A stretch of DNA of 64,000 nucleotides from Takakia lepidozioides (Eukaryota; Streptophyta; Takakiopsida; Takakiales; Takakiaceae). A program made the position numbers and the translations under genes. Position 1 is the first letter of the stretch. Every line of letters begins with the position of its first letter. The notes below the pieces were generated by a model. The model made no database searches, had not been told where the DNA came from, and saw nothing but the letters and a program-made list of their open reading frames with translations. The stretch is from the NCBI GenBank assembly GCA_030704615.1, contig CM060732.1:29493053-29557052 (forward strand), in the 5' to 3' direction. Below, in pieces: positions 53,554 through 64,000 of this stretch.

Positions 53554-55330
53554 GCCGTGTCCTCACGGTTTACTGTTTCCGAGTAGCAAACCTTTGTGAG
53601 TGAGCACCTTGTTGACGTTGAGAGTTTCGTGGGGCTGTGTGTACGAGCCCGAGGTCTGTCTCTGGTTGATGGAGATGGTTGATCACTACCTGGATAAGTG
53701 AGGCCTTCTGGAGGCTGATATCGAGGTAATCTTTCCGGCATAGGAGATCCCCTTTGTTTCTTCTCTTCCATCTGAATTGCATAGTCTTCTCCCATGTCAA
53801 AAGAATTTTGAAGAAACAGTTGTATCAGAATCCTCATCGCCTCTCAGGTGTTTTAATTTTCGAACTTTTTGTGGAATCATCTGGGGCATACAATGCTGTC
53901 CTACCATCTGGAAGTTTGTATTTTACAACTTGGTGTAACCGCTGAACAGCAAAATTGGTGTAGACACTGAGCTCCTTGTCTGTCCAGATGAGTGGGGTAC
54001 CAATTACTGGTGCAGCGTGCAAGTATTCCATGCCATGTCCCTTATAGAAAATGTCATCAAGTCCGAATTTCTGTGTTGACAAATTGGTTGCAGGCTGCTT
54101 GAAACCATGAACGAATTTGAGAATCCTTTGCATCATAACTTTTGGGTCATATAGGTACATATGAGGTGGCACCGAAGGTAATACCCAATCTCTCCACTGG
54201 AATAACTTTGAAAGCGTGTTTGCATCTTTTGTTGCTCAATGTGGTAACGTACCAGAAAACAAGCAGCGTAGTATAGCCCGCACCCCATGACAATACTTGC
54301 TATCTCCTTGGTCTTGGTATAAATGAGTCCATGTACAACCTGGAAAGCAACCAATTCCCTCAACATGGTACCTGCCTCGTGCCAGTATTGTGCAAAGTGA
54401 TGATCTTCAATATGTCGATTGTTTGGAAGAACTTTAGTCCTAGTTGCCACTGGCAGCCAAATACGCATGATTTGGTAGTAATGTGCGAATGACTGCGGAG
54501 GACTAAATTCTTTCCAAGCCAAATCCAACATGATGGGAATTTGGTTGAAGGGCATAATCATAGCCCTACTGTACTCCCTTGCAGCTGGAGTTTTAGGTGG
54601 GTTAAAAGCGGCATTGCCCCATACCTCCGGCTGTGGTGGCTGTGGTGTGGTTGTAGTAACCACAGGTTCAGCTACTGGTACAGTGACCTGTTGTGGTGGT
54701 GGTGGTACTGGCTCTGTATCATTGGCATCTCCTGCACCTCCTGTGAAGACTGAAAAGCCAGAGTTCTGGCTTGCAAATAAGAAGCCATTAGCTGTTCCTG
54801 AGGGATATAGACTCTTTGGTCGATGTTTGAAGTGAGGTCTTCCACTTGAGTCTGGAGTCCGTCTACATCCTCTTGTAACTCTGCTATCCTACTATAGACA
54901 TTGTCTATAGTAGTTGTGGCAATGTTCTGCACCTGCAGTCTGAGCTCATTCATCTCGCTTTGGGTGAGCTTCCGTGGGCTTTGCCCTCTACTGGCCCTTG
55001 TGCTAACCAGACCTGCATAAGGCTGTTATCCACCAAGCTGCTTGTGTTCCCCTGAGAGTTTGCTCCTCTCTTAGCTTGTACAATTCCAACTGCTGTTGTA
55101 AAGCCTCCATGCGCTTCGCCTGTGGCTCAACCAATTGCGCATAGGCAGCAAGTAGATTATTGGCTTCCTTCGAAGCCTTGTTACTGACCGCGATTTCATT
55201 TCTATTGGCCATGGTTTGTTGCAACTCCACGATGTGTTTCTCTTGATCAGCTTCCTCTGCCTGTATTGCTTGAAAGTATCTTCATTGCGACAGATTGTAT
55301 TCTTCACGACAATGAACAACATAAGTGATG
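53554..55330 (-). pseudogene. Element D 3' frames 2: coiled coil and conserved C-terminal block
   Basis: Frames at 55322-55003, 54953-54672, 54663-54133, 54172-53834 and 53837-53547 correspond in order to 43315-45064 of element C, including the SRAMIMPFNQIP and SIVMGCGLYYAACFLVRY blocks and the basic Arg/Gln/Ser end. Frameshifts differ from those of C: the two copies decayed independently. The upstream half of the coiled coil is deleted. Confidence 0.6.
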
Positions 55331-56760
55331 CGCATTCCTGTTGAGGTCATCATGCAACAGTATGATGTCTCACTAACCATTCAGGCCATTGTCCCACCGG
55401 ATTTTCTTCCTGAACTACTTCATCTATGACCGGTGCTACAGTGTCATGACCTTCCGCCTGTGGTACCTCCGACACAGGTGTGTGCATTATATGCACCTCA
55501 GGATTTCCCTTGGGCAACTGTTGCACCTCTGGGATTTCTGTCTCCTTGACCAGACCAGAATATTCATAGAGAAGGTCCCCTTTCTCTATTTCTGCACTAT
55601 CTGTTCTGTAGTTGGAATATCTATCCCTTCACTTTCCAAATCAATTATTTCGGGTTGAGCTGCATGGATAACTTGTGACCTTGTGACAAGTCGTTCAAGT
55701 GGCTGTGTTGGTGTGATGCAGAAGTAACTTCCTCCTCCCTCTCTGAAGGTCCTGCTTCCAGTAATAACATTCTTTTGTGCTGCTGTGCCCCTTCCTGGTC
55801 ATGAGCTTGGGAAACATTATCATGCGGAATCCGTGAAGCCAGTGGATCCGCCACTACAGTCTTTCCCCTTCTCTGCCTCTTAGTCTCGGGTTGTGCTGCT
55901 AGTCCACCCTCACTGTGTGAAGAGCCTTGCTCTTCCATTGCAGTTGTTTCTGGCTCAAACACTCCCATTTCCTTCCTTTCTTGTGCATTAAGTATGCCAG
56001 AATAAGGATTATTTGAGCAATGATTGGGCCAGACACTATGATAGGAGACTTTGCGGTAGTACCTTGTAATCTTTTCATCTCCTCTACCAGTGCGTTGTAC
56101 ATTATGTCCGCCCATTGTACCTCTTGTCCCTTCAGGCCTTTGAGTATTTCCTCTGTGAAGGATCTGCTCAAATATTGTTGGTTCTGTTTCAGGGCAATCA
56201 GAACGTTCAATACCTGGCCTATCTCTTTTAACCCTGGGTACACAGCTTTGGTACAAGCATAACCCTGAGTTTTAAAGAAACTCCCTTCTTGGAATAAGTC
56301 CCCTATTTGCAGTCTTGCCCTGTGTTCCCCACATGCACCTGACCTGCTGGCAATCGAAACAATTGCTGGAGGTATAGGGGAGTAATCATTAATTCAACTC
56401 CCTTCACCGTTGTTGTTCCTGTCCTTGGCTCAAAGTTCTGCAAAAATTGTAACATGTACTGTCTATGGTGTAGTGTCCAATCTAGCTTTGCAATCCTTCC
56501 AATCTCAGCTCCTCCAGTATCTTTATCGCCTGTGGGGTAGCCATCGTTTGTTTCTGCAGAATTGTGGTGCTCTTCACCCTGATTTCCTCCATTCCTCTCA
56601 CTCTCTTCATCTTAGACTCACAGAACTGCTTTGGCTGTAACAACTGCAGGAATGCCTGTAGTGCACAAAGCATAAACGTATGGTTGCCGCAGAAAGCTAT
56701 GGGTAATCTCTTGTAAGCCTGCGGGGCTTGCAAGCATTGTTCAAGAGAAAAGCTCTGCTC
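55331..56760 (-). pseudogene. Element D 3' frame 1, unknown conserved protein
   Basis: Frames 56733-56482 and 56243-55645 match the protein at 41397-42490 in C (YPGLKEIGQVLNVLIALKQN, LKGQEVQWADIMYNALVEEM). A shift near 56000 and a TGTTGGTG-region indel near 55710 separate the parts. Confidence 0.58.
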
Positions 56761-57294
56761 TTCGTTTCGTGTCTATGCCACTGCGTAAGTAATATTGCGA
56801 GCGTATAGTCTGTTAGTTCCTCCATAGTTTCCAAGTTATAGCATTTATGGCCTGTCCTGTCGAGACGCCCGTTACTCAGAACGACGCCGCCTCTTGCGCT
56901 CAATTTTCCCTCCATTTTCTTGATCATTTCTCTGGTTTTCTATTGGCTGTATCCGCTGTGACTGATTTTAATTTTATCTTCTTTAGTGGACTTTCCCTGT
57001 TGGATAGTCCACTAGGATCACACATGCGACATGAATTCCTTTTCTGTACTTGCCGTTCGTTCTGTTTCCCTTTTTCCGTATTCATTAATGGGCCCGCCTT
57101 TCATCCCTTTTGACGGCCGTTCTTGTCCTCTTTCTTTTTGACACCTGTCCTTGCACTTCATTCTCTGCTGTGTGTCGCACCCTGACCTCCACGTGTCTAT
57201 TTTTAAAGTAATTTCCGTTTCCTCTTCCGTCAGCCATTTTCCTGAAGTTTTTATGTGTCCACTTGTCACTGATTCTATGGATCGTGTAACTTTA

Positions 57295-57485
57295 GTAGGC
57301 TGTGTTGAGCTGTGACAGGCTGTGTCATACTGTGTTACTGTGATACTGTGAACTGTGCTGTGATAGGCTGTGACACGCTGTGGTAGGTTGTGATAGGCTG
57401 TGTCAATGGGCTGTGCTGTGTCACGTCGTGATGGGCTGTGCTGTGATGTGTGTGTGATAGGCTGTGATAGGCTGTGTCACGTTTG
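57295..57485 (-). repeat. Low-complexity ggctgtg repeat after the integrase of element D
   Basis: Inverted counterpart of 40640-40855 in C, with a different number of words (ggctgtgataggctgtg). Confidence 0.8.
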
Positions 57486-57627
57486 TTTTGCCCACCCTGG
57501 TCATATATGCTGGGCCTAGCGACAAGTGTTCCATACTCCGTTCGTAACACTGGTGCAGCCCGTGACTGCTCTTGCGGTTCAATGCAAATCATGCTGCAGG
57601 GTTTGTCATGGATACCACTGTACCCCT

Positions 57628-58752
57628 TCAACTTATTTGCATTGACTCTTCCCAGCATTTCTTTGTTAATGGTTTGTAACATGGCGTGTTGTTATCATAC
57701 ATCTTTTGTATGACATAAGGTCCTTTCCATGGTGATTTAAGCTTAGAAGCTTGAATCTTTCCTTTCTTCTGCAACCATAGAACCAAATCCCCCGTCTTAA
57801 AAGTCTTTAACTTGCCTTCATCAAACTGTTCCTTTCGCTTCATCTGAATTCTGGTCATATTATCAGCTGCATCAGCACGTACTTCTTCCACATGGTATAA
57901 TTCATGTTTCCTGACCTTGATGGAGTCTTGCAATTCCATTCTTTTTCCCCACTCCGTTCTCATGGTAGGTAACAGGAATTCCACTGGAAGTAAGGCTTCC
58001 ATACCATAAACTAATTGGAATGGTGTATACTTAGTGGTGACTTTATATGAAGTCCTGTATGACCACAAAGCTGTCAGCAGCTTTGTATCCCAATCCGTTC
58101 TGTTTGCATTGACTATCTTAGCCAAGATAGTACATAGTATTTTGTTGGTAGCCTCTGCCTGCCCATTACCCTGTGGGTAATATGTTGTACTCTTTCTATG
58201 CACAATCATAAACTCTTTAGTCAACAACTCAATGGTCTCATTCATGAAGTGACTTCCTTGATCACTGATAAATTCTAAGGGACATCCAAATCGTGTAAGT
58301 ATGTTCTCGTACAGGAACCTTGCTGTGGACTTGGCTGTGTTGTCCCTCAAAGCTTTAGCTTCCACCCACTTTGTAGTATAATCAGTGGCTGTAATTATGT
58401 ACCTGTTTCGTGTATTCTTGGATGGTGGATTAATTGGTCCAACAAAGTCTAGTCCCCATTTCTGAAATGGTTCCGTAGGCATTGTAGGATGCAAGGCCAT
58501 TCTTCCAGATCTCTGCAAAGGTCCTAGCCTCTGACATTCATCACACTTCTGACAATACTCATGTACATCTTTGAACAAAGTAGGCCACCAGTATCCTGCG
58601 AGTAGTATCTTTCTACTGGTAGTCTCTTCTCCAAAATGACCTCCAGCCACTCCTTTATGAACTTCCTCCAAGACTTTATTTACTTCATGGTGGTACAAGC
58701 ATCGTTTTAGTACTCCATCAGGTCCTAACTTATACATTCTGCTTCCTACCAT
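57628..58752 (-). CDS. int: Element D integrase, uninterrupted
   Basis: 374 open codons. The N-terminal zinc domain has HHEVNKVLEEVHKGVAGGHF and CQKCDEC. The core has LDFVGPINPP (Asp), [25 protein letters not shown] (Asp) and QGNGQAEATNK (Glu), a full D,D35E set. The C-terminal segment includes ELYHVEEVRADAADN, LVLWLQKKGKIQASKLKSPW and KGPYVIQKMYDNN. A shift near 57680 ends the frame some 30 residues before the end seen in element C. It joins element cDNA to chromosomal DNA. It is the best preserved retroelement gene in the window. Confidence 0.88.
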   Translation of the reverse strand: MVGSRMYKLGPDGVLKRCLYHHEVNKVLEEVHKGVAGGHFGEETTSRKILLAGYWWPTLFKDVHEYCQKCDECQRLGPLQRSGRMALHPTMPTEPFQKWGLDFVGPINPPSKNTRNRYIITATDYTTKWVEAKALRDNTAKSTARFLYENILTRFGCPLEFISDQGSHFMNETIELLTKEFMIVHRKSTTYYPQGNGQAEATNKILCTILAKIVNANRTDWDTKLLTALWSYRTSYKVTTKYTPFQLVYGMEALLPVEFLLPTMRTEWGKRMELQDSIKVRKHELYHVEEVRADAADNMTRIQMKRKEQFDEGKLKTFKTGDLVLWLQKKGKIQASKLKSPWKGPYVIQKMYDNNTPCYKPLTKKCWEESMQIS

Positions 58753-58759
58753 AGTATAA

Positions 58760-59460
58760 GGTAAAGCTTGATAGCAATTCTCTTCCTCTGCTCCTTACCA
58801 TAACTAGGTGGGCACTGACCATGAGCAAGGTAGTATCTGATTGGCCACTGCCAATCTAACCATTCATCTGCACTTCCTTGCACCTCCATTACAAATAACT
58901 CGCATCAGGTAACTGATCGTCCACTCCTGTGGCGGCCTCTCCTGTTGTTAGTCGTGACAAATGATCTGCCACAAGATGCAAACGGCCAGGCTTGTAAATA
59001 ACCTCGAACTCAAACTCATGCAAGATTATTAACCACCTCGCTATCCTTCCACTTATCAAAGGTTTGTTCACCAGATATATCAGAGCCTGGTGATCCACAT
59101 AAACATAAACTTTCTTCCCAATAGGTAATGCCTGAATTTCTTCACTGCATAGATCATTGCCAATGCTTCTCTTTCCGTTGTGCTATAGTTCCTCTCAGCA
59201 CTGTTCATCAACCGGCTAGCATAGTACACAGGTGAATCTATATTCCCTGTAACATTCTGGGCTAACACCGCTCCCAACGCTTCTCCTGATGCATCGCAGT
59301 GAACATGAAATACTACATGCCAGTGAGGGTTAATCAGCACAGGTGTAGTTGTTACTGACAGTGTAAGTTCCTCAAACGCCTGTTGACATTCAGCTGTCCA
59401 GGCAAACACTGCATCTTTCTTCAGAAGCTTGCTCAATGGTGCTGCTATTTGTGCATACCT
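58760..59460 (-). pseudogene. Element D RNase H and pre-integrase region
   Basis: Frames 59436-59080 (VFHVHCDASGEALGAVL, NYSTTEREALAMIYAVKKF) and 59098-58889 (DHQALIYLVNKPL, VIYKPGRLHLVADHLSRL) overlap in different frames; a one-base change near 59100 splits the domain. Confidence 0.85.
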
Positions 59461-60592
59461 TTTGACAAATCTTCTGTAATAACTGGTTTGCCCAAGGAAT
59501 CTCCTTAACTCTTAACATTCACTGGTGGTGGAGAGGCTTTAATGGACTCTGTCTTCCTGGGATCCACAAGAAGTCCCTTCTTACACACAATGTGTCCCAG
59601 AAGCACCCCTGAGTTCACACAGAAAGTACACTTCTCTGGATTCAAGCCCAGACCTCTCATCCTGCATCTGGCCAGGCATAACTCCAATTTATGCAAGTGC
59701 TCATTCTTAGAGCTGTACACACTGAAATCATCCAAAAACACCTGCATGAAATCATCCAGATACTCATGAAAAGATTCACTTATCACTCTCTGAAAGGTCG
59801 CTGGTGCATTACAAAGTCCAAAGGGCATGACTTTGTATGCATAAGCCCCCCAGTCTGTGATGAAAGCTGTTTTCCCTTGGTCTTCTTCTGCCACTTGCAC
59901 TTGATTAACCACTGAAGCCATCCATGAATGAGTACATCTCATGGCCTGCCACAGTGTCTAATACTGCTTCTGTGAATGGCAAAGGGAAAGGATCTTTCTT
60001 CGTACAAGCATTCAGCTTCTTATAGTTCACACATACTCTTAGTTTGCCATTCTTCTTGGGAACTATAACAATGGGTGACAACCAAGTTTGTATACTCTAT
60101 TGGGTATATAAACTTAGCCTCAGCCAACTTCTTTATCTCTTCTCCAACCTTCTGTGCGTAGTTGGGATTCATTCTATACCTCGCCTGCTTGATTGGTACT
60201 GACCCTGGTTCCAGTTCAATCTTATGCTGACAGACTTCAGGTGGTATCCCTTTTAGATCCTCATAGCTCCAAGCAAATACATCTCTGTATTTGATGAACA
60301 AGCTTTTAGCTTCTTCGAAGAATTCCGGCTCCAAATCAGCTCCTACTTTCACCATCCTCGGTTCCTCCTGAGTTCCCACATTTACTTCTCTCACCTGCTC
60401 ATCAGCTGTGATTGTCCAACCAGTCACCACTTCATCCTGTAAGCTCACAGTGGCTGGTTCTTCTAGGATTTCTATTCTCCTCCTTTTCTTCATAGAAATG
60501 TGATGGGTAAAGCTGGTTTCCTCTTCAGTTGGTGTTGCTGTCACTACACCACAGCAGATACCTCTCAAACAACTTAGGCTTTCCAGCCGCAT
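59461..60592 (-). pseudogene. pol: Element D reverse transcriptase
   Basis: 60592-60020 carries the start of the domain (DVFAWSYEDLKGIPPEVCQH, YRMNPNYAQKVGEEIKKLAE). 59942-59505 carries KVMPFGLCNAPATFQ, the catalytic FLDDFSVYS (about 59715-59741), LNPEKCTF and LLGHIVCKKG. Small indels near 60085, 59930 and 59510 break the frame. The catalytic pair is intact, unlike in C. Confidence 0.85.
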
Positions 60593-61321
60593 CTCTGCAA
60601 CCTGCTCCCACTCTGGGTGTGCAGCAAATAGGGTAGCTTCCTGCTCCTCATCCAGTCCTCCCTCCAGTCATACTCTCTGACTCCTCGAGGTCTTCTTGTA
60701 GCAGGTAATCTACTAGATTTCTTTGTGGTAATTTGTATCTCGTGCATCCCATTATGCACAGTTAGTAACTGAGAATTCCAGTCATGGAATACCCTGGCCT
60801 GTTTCAGCCACGGACGTCCCAATAATAAGGAGTAAGCCTCCATGACTTCATCCATTTTTAATACAGTTACTGTGATCATAAAGATCATTTTCTGTATCTG
60901 TATCTTAACTCCTCTTTATTAATCCCAATGGCTGTACACTTCTTTGATCTGCCATTGTTACTGTAAATGGGGCTGGTTTCATGTTACTTAGACCAAGCTT
61001 CTTCCTTAATTGGTCTGTCATGATATTTACTCCAGAACCACCATCTATCAGTACATCAGTTAGTTCTGTGCTTCCAATTCTCAATTGGATTACTGGCATA
61101 GAATCATCAAAGTCCATGACTGGTTCTCGCCCTTCCGGCTTCACATTATAACTGGTCACCTTGCTGTTCAGTCTGTGTTTTCCTGTCTCTTGGGCAATTC
61201 GATTGATTGCCTGATACAGCCTGTGCCTACAATAAGGTGCCACAGCTAATAGCTGTCCAATGGTAATTTCTGCTTTGGTCTGACATATTACTTCAGCCAA
61301 AGTCTCTTCATTACTTTGCAT
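60593..61321 (-). pseudogene. pro: Element D protease region
   Basis: 61321-60905 reads TLAEVICQTKAEITIGQLL, VIQLRIGSTELTDVLIDGGS and NMKPAPFTVTMADQRSVQPL; 60888-60574 continues YSLLLGRPWLKQA. Same DGGS active site as A and C. Confidence 0.82.
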
Positions 61322-64000
61322 GTCTGCATCTTCTTTTTTTTCCTTTCTTCCTCACTCTTCTCTCCATCCGAATCAGAGGAATCTGCCACAGGAATATCAG
61401 TACTCTTTTGCATTTCCCTTATAGTATCTGCCACTTCCTTGTGCAGTTCCTTCTCATCTTTCCAAGTCTCTTCATCTTCAGGCATATCATTGCCACTTCC
61501 AGTCTCATCTTCTTCCTCTTCTACTGGAGGTATTAGTTTGGCTTTACTTCTTGTTACTATCATTGTACTTACTTCTGGTACAACACATGGCCTAACCATG
61601 TGAGCTGCCACCACTGGGCCCTCATTCACAGGAGCTCTCATCTCATTCTGGTGTCTTATCCAGAATGAACAGGCTGCCTTGCGATGTCCTGGCTGATTAC
61701 AATAGTAACATAGCTCTTCACCATTGGGTCCTCGCCCTTGGTCTGTTCTTGGATTATTTCTATAATCCTGATTCCCGGGCTGGTAATTCCCCTTGGATTA
61801 CCCTGATAGTTGCCTCTGGAATTTCCTTGGTAATTCCCTCTTGAATTACCTCTCCCTTCCATGCCATTGTTATAACCACCAGACCTACCATAGTGGTCCT
61901 GATCATTGCTTCTTCTTGGCTGGGGCTGCACCTGATGCACCCTTACTTGCCTAGGTTCTCTTGCAGCTGTCCTTCTGTTGTAGTAACAATTCTCAGTAGA
62001 ATGGTTATCCATTTTACAGATAGTACAGTGTTTCTCCTTCATGTGGCATTCTGTGGTGGTATGGCCTTCATTCTGGCACTTTGCACACCATACACCCTTC
62101 CTCCAATGTGTTGCAGCCTCTGTGGCATACTTCTTCAAGATTTCTTCCAATTTTTTTCATAGTTATCCCTCTTCAACTTCTCCTTTCTCTTACTCTTTCT
62201 TTTTAGTTCTTGCTCTTCTTCTTCATCTGACTCATCCTCAGAGTCCTCATCTTCTTTTTCTCTCTCCTGAGCATTCCCAATTGCTCAATTCTGTTCGCAG
62301 TTTCAAATGCCTCCTCCACTGTATTATGGGGTAACATATCCACTTTCTTTTGCAACTCTGGTCTTAGTCCACTCACAAACCAAGTCTTCTGTAAACCGGG
62401 CGCTGGTACTGCAGCCAGCTTTTTCATCATCAATTCCATCTTCTCCATATACTCTTCAACAGTTTCATGCTTCTTCTGCTTCAGCTGTTGTAAACTTCCA
62501 TACACTTCATCCTCAGTTTTACTTGTCCTGAACCTATTTCGAAATGCTGTATTCAAGCCATTCCAGGTTAGGAAATGATTATCAGGGAATCTTGCATACC
62601 ATTCACTTGCTTTCTTGATAAGTGAACAAGGAAACAGTCTCATCTTGGCATCATCGCCATTCTCATTGTTCACTATACACATGTGCTCAAATTGGCTAAT
62701 GTGTACATCGGGATCCCCTTTTCCTGAATATATTGGAAAGGGTGGTTTTTGCCCGTGTTGGTTGTAACGCCATCTGTGGCCCTACCTTCTGCCCACTGAC
62801 AGGTGCTGGCACCCTTGCTGGTGCTGGTCCTTCTGGACCTGTTGTTTTTTGTGGTGGATCTTCCACCAAGTGGTGGCCCTTGAGCACTCCCTGCTTCTGG
62901 CCCCACGATATTCACAGTATTCCCAGCTTCAGTTGCACTACTTCCCACACTCCCTGTCCCCCCAGAGCCAGATCCAGGCAGCCCGCCTGATCCCCCTGAG
63001 CCGACACCTTCGTTGGCCTGTGATCCAAGTGCTCCACTTGATCCAGGTCCAACGGGTTGGGATGTCCTGGTTGTAGTCTCAACCTCAGCTGTTGGGTCTA
63101 CTTCTTCATATTCTTCCTCTTCCAATTTCTTCTCTCTGTTTTCATCCTCCAAGTTCTGCCCTTGGGTTTCTTCTTCACTCATGTAACTCAACTGTAATGG
63201 TGTTGGAGAGTCTGAACTCTCCGTTGGCTCTGCCACATCCTCTCTCCTTCTTCATCTTCTGCTTCAGAAACTGGAGTTCCTGCTTTTGGTGTTCCATGCC
63301 AACTCTTATCAAAGATTTCTGTCAAGTCTTTTATCCAAGGATGTACCTCAGATCTTTCACCTCGTGATTGATCTTCTTCCTGTACCAATTCCCTTAATCT
63401 TTCTTGCAAAGAAACAGAAGGAGTGGCATCCAACTCTAGTTCTTCCGGTATAGGTGATGCACTTTTGATCTTGATGGTGTGAGAGGGTCCAGATGATTCC
63501 CCTATGTCTATTCCTCTCTCCCAAAGATATGGATAATTAGCTTATAGCTTTCTCTTTTTGATGAATATCTTTGTCGTCTAGCTTCTCTTTCATCACTCAT
63601 GTCCCATGTCTTTCATTTCTTTTAATGTGGCAATAACCAAAACTCTCTTCTGTAATATCTCTCGTATATGCCTGGGTTTTTTCAAGCTTCAATGCACCCT
63701 TGGCTATACTTGAAGTCTCCGTTACCATATAACCATATGGCAAACAAGTCTGAAAAGCTGTTCTTGGTGTGAGTTTGATCCACAAAATATCCTTTGGAAT
63801 CCAATTCTTTACCAGTACAAGCTCTTCATGCATATGAGTATAAACATTCACCTTTCTTTCTTCCCAGCCTTCAAACTCTACTCGTTTAATGGATAGCAAT
63901 GCTATCACATAAACCAATGTTGGTAACCAACGTGCTCTTCCTCTACAGGCTACCTGATAAATCTTTATCACTCCTTTCTCCAGACCCCATTCTGGATCAG
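61322..64000 (-). pseudogene. gag: Element D gag, cut by the window edge
   Basis: From right to left: the N-terminal domain (63971-63597, VKNWIPKDILWIK), acidic and Gly-rich linkers (63433-62696), the capsid domain (62682-62203, MRLFPCSLIKKASEWYARFP), three knuckles (62150-61656) with GNxRGNYQ repeats, and a charged tail (61641-61288). Frameshifts lie near 63540, 63240, 62190 and 61790. The first part of gag, the primer site and the 5' LTR are beyond 64000. Confidence 0.85.

Larger units (their letters stand above)
52616..64000 (-). mobile_element. Element D: minus-strand copy of the element C family, cut by the window edge
   Basis: Its 3' LTR is 52616-53531 (inverted). The internal region runs leftward from gag at the right edge to the 3' frames beside the LTR, and matches element C closely along its length. 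Integrase is intact, and reverse transcriptase keeps its catalytic motif. D lacks about 0.45 kb of the coiled-coil region of C (near 55325). The 5' LTR lies outside the window. Confidence 0.93.

Overview
This window looks like nuclear DNA of a green plant, most likely a bryophyte- or charophyte-like streptophyte. The grounds are plant-type Ty3 retroelements, a CACTA transposon carrying pentatricopeptide-repeat (PPR) gene fragments, a multi-exon gene with GT-AG introns, and AATAAA signals. No ordinary host gene and no RNA gene was recognised. The species is an inference.

Almost everything is nested transposons. Positions 1-4974 hold a decayed integrase-like reading frame, a fragment of a long terminal repeat (LTR) and a probable LINE remnant. 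From 4975 to the right edge there is one old Ty3 element, called B here. Its 5' LTR is 4975-5611. Four insertions split its coding region: element A in gag (6068-30959, target duplication CATTT), element C in reverse transcriptase/RNase H (32976-45886, duplication AGGAC), CACTA element E in the integrase zinc domain (46697-52119), and element D, minus strand, in the integrase core (52616 to beyond 64000). B's pieces are 4975-6067, 30960-32975, 45887-46696 and 52120-52615, and they join in order.

A, C and D are related Ty3 elements. Each has a gag with three zinc knuckles, a protease with a DGGSG site, an integrase, and an extra 3' coding region (coiled coil plus conserved block) where an envelope gene would lie. 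A lacks reverse transcriptase and RNase H. C and D are close copies in opposite orientation.

The most unusual object is element F (9529-24051), a DNA transposon of about 14.5 kb inside the protease region of A. It has 21-bp terminal inverted repeats and an imperfect 8-bp target duplication. It carries (1) a minus-strand gene of at least nine exons (19636-13715) that appears to encode a zinc-binding domain, a MULE-like transposase core, a ParB-like segment and a beta-class DNA methyltransferase-like domain; (2) a plus-strand SWIM zinc-finger gene (21387-23221); (3) a divergent pair of intact paralogous genes of unknown function (9974-10669 and 11046-11654); and (4) about 40 copies of a palindrome GAAATGCGGYRCCGCATTTC. 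More than twenty of these copies lie between the two main genes, and ten consecutive ones are spaced exactly 53 bp apart. I propose F as the candidate undescribed system: a transposon coding for a transposase/methyltransferase together with phased arrays of its probable binding or modification site.
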